Source: Methylocystis iwaonis (GTDB lineage Bacteria; Pseudomonadota; Alphaproteobacteria; Rhizobiales; Beijerinckiaceae). From it: a DNA stretch of 64,000 bases. The DNA lies in NCBI RefSeq assembly GCF_027925385.1, contig NZ_AP027142.1:3558501-3622500 (forward strand), given 5' to 3'. The translations under genes and the position numbers were made by a program. Below are positions 57,859 through 64,000 of the stretch, piece by piece; within the stretch, counting starts at the first letter, position 1; the number at the start of each line of letters is the position of its first letter. The notes beneath the pieces are model-generated. The model had not been told where the DNA came from, did no database searches, and saw only the letters and a list, made by a program, of their open reading frames with translations.

Positions 57859-59124
57859 ATGAGCAAGGTCGGCGGCGGCGATTCGAAGAATACGCTTTAC
57901 TGCTCGTTTTGCGGCAAGAGCCAGCATGAAGTCCGCAAACTCATCGCCGGCCCTACTGTCTTCATCTGCGACGAGTGCGTCGAGCTCTGCATGGACATCA
58001 TCCGCGAGGAGAACAAATCCTCGCTGGTGAAGCAGCGCGACGGCATTCCGACGCCCCGCGAAATCTGCAAGGTCCTCGATGATTATGTGATCGGCCAGGC
58101 GCAAGCCAAGCGCGTGCTGTCGGTTGCCGTCCATAATCATTACAAGCGCTTGAACCACGCCACGAAGCATGGCGACGTCGAGCTCGCGAAGTCCAACATC
58201 CTGCTGATCGGCCCGACCGGCGTCGGCAAGACGATGCTGGCGCAGACGCTCGCCCGCATTCTGGACGTGCCCTTCACCATGGCCGACGCCACCACCCTCA
58301 CCGAGGCGGGCTATGTCGGCGAGGACGTCGAGAACATTATCCTGAAGCTGCTGCAGGCCTCCGACTATAATGTCGAGCGCGCCCAGCGCGGCATCGTCTA
58401 TGTCGACGAAATCGACAAGATCTCCCGCAAAAGCGACAACCCCTCGATCACCCGCGACGTCTCGGGCGAGGGCGTCCAGCAGGCCCTGCTCAAGATCATG
58501 GAAGGCACCGTCGCCTCCGTGCCGCCGCAGGGCGGGCGCAAGCATCCGCAGCAGGAGTTCCTGCAGGTCGACACGACCAATATCCTCTTCATCTGCGGCG
58601 GCGCCTTCGCCGGGCTGGAGAAGATCATTTCGTCGCGCGGCCGGAGCACGTCCATCGGCTTCGGCGCCAGCGTCCAGGCGCCCGATGAGCGCCGCACGGG
58701 CGACATCTTCCGCCAGGTGCAGCCCGAGGATCTCCTGAAGTTCGGCCTCATCCCCGAGTTCGTCGGCCGCCTGCCGGTCATCGCGACGCTCGAGGACCTC
58801 GACGAGGACGCGCTCAAGAAGATCCTCACTGAGCCGAAGAACGCTCTGGTCAAGCAGTATCAGCGCCTCTTCGAGATGGAGAATGTCGAGCTCACCTTCC
58901 AGGACGACGCGCTCTCCTCCGTCGCCCGCAAGGCGATCGAGCGCCATACCGGCGCCCGCGGCCTGCGCTCCATCATGGAAGGCATTCTGCTCGACACCAT
59001 GTTCGACCTCCCGGGTCTGGAGGGCGTCGAGCAAGTGGTGATCGGTCCGGAAGTCGTTGAAGGCAAAGCGAGACCGCTGTACATCTACGCAGAGCGTAGC
59101 GAAAAAAGCGGCGCCAGCGCTTAA
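57859..59124 (+). CDS. clpX: ATP-dependent Clp protease ATP-binding subunit ClpX
   Basis: A 421-residue AAA+ unfoldase that feeds substrates to ClpP. The zinc-binding domain has CSFCGKSQ and CDECVELC, Walker A is [11 protein letters not shown], and the loop that docks on ClpP reads [14 protein letters not shown] 57859 gives the standard [17 protein letters not shown] start. clpP is not upstream: the previous gene is a phosphofructokinase. lon and hupB follow, the usual order. Confidence 0.97.
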   Translation: MSKVGGGDSKNTLYCSFCGKSQHEVRKLIAGPTVFICDECVELCMDIIREENKSSLVKQRDGIPTPREICKVLDDYVIGQAQAKRVLSVAVHNHYKRLNHATKHGDVELAKSNILLIGPTGVGKTMLAQTLARILDVPFTMADATTLTEAGYVGEDVENIILKLLQASDYNVERAQRGIVYVDEIDKISRKSDNPSITRDVSGEGVQQALLKIMEGTVASVPPQGGRKHPQQEFLQVDTTNILFICGGAFAGLEKIISSRGRSTSIGFGASVQAPDERRTGDIFRQVQPEDLLKFGLIPEFVGRLPVIATLEDLDEDALKKILTEPKNALVKQYQRLFEMENVELTFQDDALSSVARKAIERHTGARGLRSIMEGILLDTMFDLPGLEGVEQVVIGPEVVEGKARPLYIYAERSEKSGASA

Positions 59125-59288
59125 AGCGCGCGCCGTCTGTCGCCAAAGGGCGCGCCGGGCCCGAGCCCGGCCCCCGTTTCACCTCTCCTTGAATCGGCGA
59201 TTTGCGTTTCCCATTTCTGCGTTGACGGGGCTATTCGGGCGTTTCGCCGCGGCTTCGTTAGGCGTGCAGGCGCGAGAGCGAGTGTTTG

Positions 59289-59342
59289 TGCGGCCAAGTC
59301 CTACTAGAAAGTCGGCCGGCATTGCGGCCCAAGTCTTGCTAG
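59289..59342 (+). promoter_or_regulatory. Direct repeat upstream of lon
   Basis: TGCGGCCAAGTCCTACTAG (59289-59307) and TGCGGCCCAAGTCTTGCTAG (59323-59342) are near-identical and begin 34 bases apart in the 297-bp clpX-lon gap. They end 79 bases before the lon ATG. Tandem activator or repressor sites, or a duplicated promoter element, are both possible. No sigma-32 consensus is convincing. Confidence 0.45.
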
Positions 59343-59421
59343 TTTAGACAAACTCTAAGTTCGCTCGTAATTTTCGCATTGCCGCCGGGCGGGGTGCGCA
59401 AACAAAAGCAGGATAATCATC

Positions 59422-61848
<2,427 letters not shown>

Positions 61849-61870
61849 GCCTCGAGAAGATAGGCCGACA

Positions 61871-62013
61871 ACGCCCCTCGTGCTTCGAGACGCCTGCTGC
61901 GCAGGCTCCTCAGCATGAGGGGCTTCCGCCTCTGCCTCAGACGCCGAGGCCTCTTCCTGAGGAGCGAGCAAAGCTCGCGTCTCGAAGGACGAGGCCGCCT
62001 CGGAGGTTTATCA
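61871..62013 (+). repeat. Family D palindromic repeat, copy D2
   Basis: ACGCCCCTCGTGCTTCGAGA, CTCCTCAGCATGAGGGGCTT, TTCCTGAGGAGCGAGC, AAGCTCGCGTCTCGAA and GGACGAGGCCGCCTCGG. It matches the complement of D1 (29591-29724) over most of its length. It lies 22 bases past the lon stop, before the terminator. Confidence 0.8.
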
Positions 62014-62020
62014 ACAAACG

Positions 62021-62052
62021 GAGCCCCATCCCTCGGATGGGGCTCTTTTTTT
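62021..62052 (+). terminator. Rho-independent terminator of lon
   Basis: GAGCCCCATCC and GGATGGGGCTC form an 11-bp perfect stem with a CTC loop and are followed by TTTTTTT. It separates lon (with repeat D2 in its 3' tail) from hupB. Confidence 0.93.
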
Positions 62053-62300
62053 ACCCCTCATTTTCTTGAGCCCCCCGCGCCCGCCACGCAAAACCGCCAC
62101 AATTGCGAAGCTTTTCTGCAATGCAGCGCTTGTTTCCCCGGATTTCCCGCGATTTCTGGGGGGCGGGCGCCGCCAATCCCTTGCGTTTCGGGCGATTCCA
62201 ACCCAACACTCCCCCCACGCTACGCGCCGTCGATTCGACACCGCCGCTTCGTCGCGCGGACATCCTCGGCCTCGCAGCGCGTCAAGAGAAGGAAATGACC

Positions 62301-62582
62301 ATGAACAAATTGGAACTGGTCGAGCACGTCGCGGCCGAGACCGAGTGCTCGAAGGCCGCCGCCGCCGCTGCGATCGACGCCGTCCTCAGCGGCATCACCG
62401 ACGCCCTGAAAAAGGGCGAGGAAGTCCGCCTGGTCGGTTTTGGCACCTTCTCTGTCAAGGAACGCGCCGCCGGCACGGGCCGCAATCCGGCGACCGGCGC
62501 GGAGATCGAAATTCCCGCCTCCAAGAGCGCGCGCTTCAAGCCCGGCGCGACGCTGAAGACCGCGCTCAACGACGCCAAGTAA
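62301..62582 (+). CDS. hupB: DNA-binding protein HU (beta-type)
   Basis: A 93-residue HU nucleoid protein. NKLELVEHVAAETECSKAAAAAAIDAVL is the dimerisation helix region and RNPATGAEIEIPASKSARFKPGATLK the DNA-binding arm. ATG 62301 has AAGGA seven bases before it; ATG 62295 would add two residues. It follows lon, the usual place. Confidence 0.96.
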   Translation: MNKLELVEHVAAETECSKAAAAAAIDAVLSGITDALKKGEEVRLVGFGTFSVKERAAGTGRNPATGAEIEIPASKSARFKPGATLKTALNDAK

Positions 62583-62744
62583 ACACTTCCGAACGTCGAG
62601 GGCCGGGCACGGCCGTCGGACGACCTACGCGGCGCTTTGCCCGCGAGGCGCGTCCGGCGGCCGTTCGGCATTTTGGCGCATGGCGCTTGCCTATGCTTCG
62701 CGCCCTCACTAAAAGCGTGCCGCTGGCCTCGAAAAGGCGGGCGT

Positions 62745-62820
62745 GGGCGGTTAGCTCAGATGGTAGAGCATCTCGTTTACACCGAGAATGTCGGGAGTTC
62801 GATCCTCTCACCGCCCACCA
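62745..62820 (+). tRNA. tRNA-Val (anticodon UAC)
   Basis: A 76-base cloverleaf with genomic CCA. The acceptor stem is GGGCGGT with ACCGCCC, the D arm includes TAGCTCAGATGGTAGAGC, the anticodon arm is TCTCG-TTTACAC-CGAGA giving anticodon TAC, and the T arm contains GTTCGATCC. It lies 162 bases after hupB. It would decode GUA and, with uridine-34 modification, GUG. Confidence 0.97.
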
Positions 62821-63045
62821 AAAATCGCATCCGACTTTACGCTCTATATGCAAGCTGCTCGCCATTCCCGAGGCGTCGCGTCAGCGACCCTCTCCATGGC
62901 TTGACGCGAATGGCGCGGCCCCGTAACTCGCATTCCTTGGGCGAGCCGGCGGCGCGCCCGCGCCTCCGACCTTTTTACGGTCGTCGTGCGAAAGTCCTTT
63001 GCCGCTCGCGTGTTGCGAATTAGGCTGGGGCCGGTGAGGACTCAC

Positions 63046-63738
63046 ATGATGCGGGCGATCATGAAATTGCGGACTTTGGCGCTCGGCGCCCTCGGCCTCT
63101 TTGCGCTGGCGACCTTCTCTCCCCCGGCCGGCGCCGCCGAGGAAATGAACTTTCGCGTCGTCGGTCTCGACGCCGGCAATTGCGGCGCGAATTGCCCGCA
63201 GGTTATCGCCGCCCAGGGCGAGATTGGAGAGGGCACCCCGAACGCCTTTTTGAGCTTCGTGCGCGAGAATGTCGGCGGCGGGAATCTGCACGGCATTCTG
63301 CTGCTCGACTCGCCCGGCGGCAAGGTCGTCGCCTCCATGGAGCTCGGACAGGCGCTGCGGCGTCTCGGCATGGCCGTGATCGTGGCGCGCCCGGCGGCCG
63401 AACAGGCCTCCCGGAACATGGCGCTGGTCTCTGGCCGCTGCTATTCGGCCTGCGTCTATGCGCTGATGGGCGGCCGGAAGCGGGTCATTCCGCCCCAGAG
63501 CCGCGTCGGCATCCACCGCATGTTCAACTATTCGACGAGCTTCGACTTTTCGGAAGGCTTTGTCCGCGAACGCAATTACGACGACGGGGGCATGCGCGCC
63601 ATGCTCGCGCGCTACGCCAGCGGCATGGGCGTGAGCCCGGATCTCGTCAATCTCGCCGAGCGCACCTCGCCCGATCAGTTGTATATGCTGTCCGGCTCCG
63701 ACATTACGCGCTGGCGTCTGGGATCGCGCAAGCTATAA
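63046..63738 (+). CDS. Periplasmic ClpP-fold protein (COG3904-like)
   Basis: A 230-residue exported protein. A signal peptide (MKLRTLALGALGLFALATFSPPAGA after a short lead) precedes a ClpP/crotonase-like domain: GILLLDSPGGKVVASMELGQALRRLGMAVIV, SGRCYSACVYALMGGRKRVIPPQSRVGIHRM. In this fold Ser-Ala in YSACVYALMGG is at the nucleophile position and a His follows in VGIHR. The group is called periplasmic protease-like, but substrates are not known. Start 63046 has GGTGAGGA in front. The next gene starts 39 bases later. Confidence 0.75.
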   Translation: MMRAIMKLRTLALGALGLFALATFSPPAGAAEEMNFRVVGLDAGNCGANCPQVIAAQGEIGEGTPNAFLSFVRENVGGGNLHGILLLDSPGGKVVASMELGQALRRLGMAVIVARPAAEQASRNMALVSGRCYSACVYALMGGRKRVIPPQSRVGIHRMFNYSTSFDFSEGFVRERNYDDGGMRAMLARYASGMGVSPDLVNLAERTSPDQLYMLSGSDITRWRLGSRKL

Positions 63739-63777
63739 GAGCGCCAAAAGAGATAAACGAAAGAAACAGGGCTGGAC

Positions 63778-64000
63778 ATGAAACATATTCTCGACGGGCT
63801 CGAACAGCGCCGCGCCTCGGCGCGCCTCGGCGGCGGCCACAAGCGGATCGACGCGCAGCATGCGCGCGGCAAGCTGACGGCGCGCGAGCGTATAGAGCTT
63901 TTGCTCGACCAGGGCTCGTTCGAAGAATTCGACATGTTCGTGACGCATCGCTGCACGGACTTCGGCATGGACCAGGGCGAGAAGACCTCCGGCGACGGCG
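63778..64000 (+). CDS. Propionyl-CoA carboxylase beta chain / carboxyltransferase (5' part only)
   Basis: The first 74 residues of an acyl-CoA carboxylase carboxyltransferase: [40 protein letters not shown] and [19 protein letters not shown], the PccB/MmdA N-terminus. The window ends inside the gene. It would carboxylate propionyl-CoA in the route to methylmalonyl-CoA (also used in the ethylmalonyl-CoA pathway of serine-cycle methylotrophs). Confidence 0.85.
   Translation, partial: MKHILDGLEQRRASARLGGGHKRIDAQHARGKLTARERIELLLDQGSFEEFDMFVTHRCTDFGMDQGEKTSGDG

Overview
The window is about 64 kb of GC-rich chromosome from an alphaproteobacterium, most likely a member of the Hyphomicrobiales (Rhizobiales). 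The evidence is an F1-only ATP synthase operon (atpHAGDC with no F0 genes beside it), a GAAC-N7-GAAC SOS box in front of recA, a clpX-lon-hupB block, an rplU-rpmA-GNAT-obgE block, DUF2852, DUF6460 and extensin-family genes, and a GT21 ceramide/hopanoid-type glycosyltransferase. A methylotroph-type relative (Methylocystaceae or Beijerinckiaceae) would fit, but this is inference. Most of the window is housekeeping sequence. The accessory content is a lipid-type biosynthetic cluster, two insertion sequences, an AT-rich abortive-infection-like gene and a dense population of extragenic palindromic repeats.

Layout. 1-5.8 kb: a tightly overlapping operon of acyl carrier protein, ketoacyl synthase, two hotdog-fold proteins, a short-chain dehydrogenase and two membrane glycosyltransferases; it looks like a dedicated acyl-chain plus glycolipid pathway. 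5.8-9.3 kb: small envelope and hypothetical genes, including a DUF2852 gene behind a striking AT-rich palindrome. 9.4-14.7 kb: recA with its SOS box and terminator, then alaS translationally coupled to a cyclic-nucleotide-gated potassium channel. 14.7-19.7 kb: atpCDGAH on the minus strand. 20.2-26.3 kb: mtnP, apt, an L,D-transpeptidase, two small hypotheticals and a flavin amine oxidase.

26.4-35.4 kb: an intact IS4-family element with a 9-bp target duplication; a gene-free GC-rich block; a divergent azoreductase/HxlR pair; an operon of APH-kinase/P-loop fusion, DUF482 acyltransferase and a divergent serine hydroxymethyltransferase paralogue; then a second, frameshifted Tn5-type IS. Both IS elements sit in the hairpin loops of the same repeat family. 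35.5-42.6 kb: oligoendopeptidase F, an O-methyltransferase, small proteins, obgE, rpmA and rplU, the last with an attenuator-like leader. 42.8-47.8 kb: the Abi/HEPN gene, a zinc alcohol dehydrogenase, acetyltransferases, a polysaccharide deacetylase and DUF2267. 48.1-51.0 kb: cydP-cydA-cydB for a bd-type quinol oxidase. 51.4-54.5 kb: secA, followed by a three-way-junction element and a 30-residue membrane peptide. 54.8-64 kb: a SAM methyltransferase, a probable PPi-dependent phosphofructokinase, clpX, lon, hupB, tRNA-Val(UAC), a ClpP-like periplasmic protein and the start of a propionyl-CoA-type carboxyltransferase.

Six families of intergenic palindromic repeats (called A to F here) fill most gaps longer than 100 bp. 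Families A and B appear to be alternative cores held between common outer arms. No CRISPR array, rRNA or prophage was seen. The least explained items are the lipid cluster, the IS-in-palindrome pattern, the rplU leader, the structured element and micropeptide after secA, and the gene-free block at 27.8-28.35 kb.
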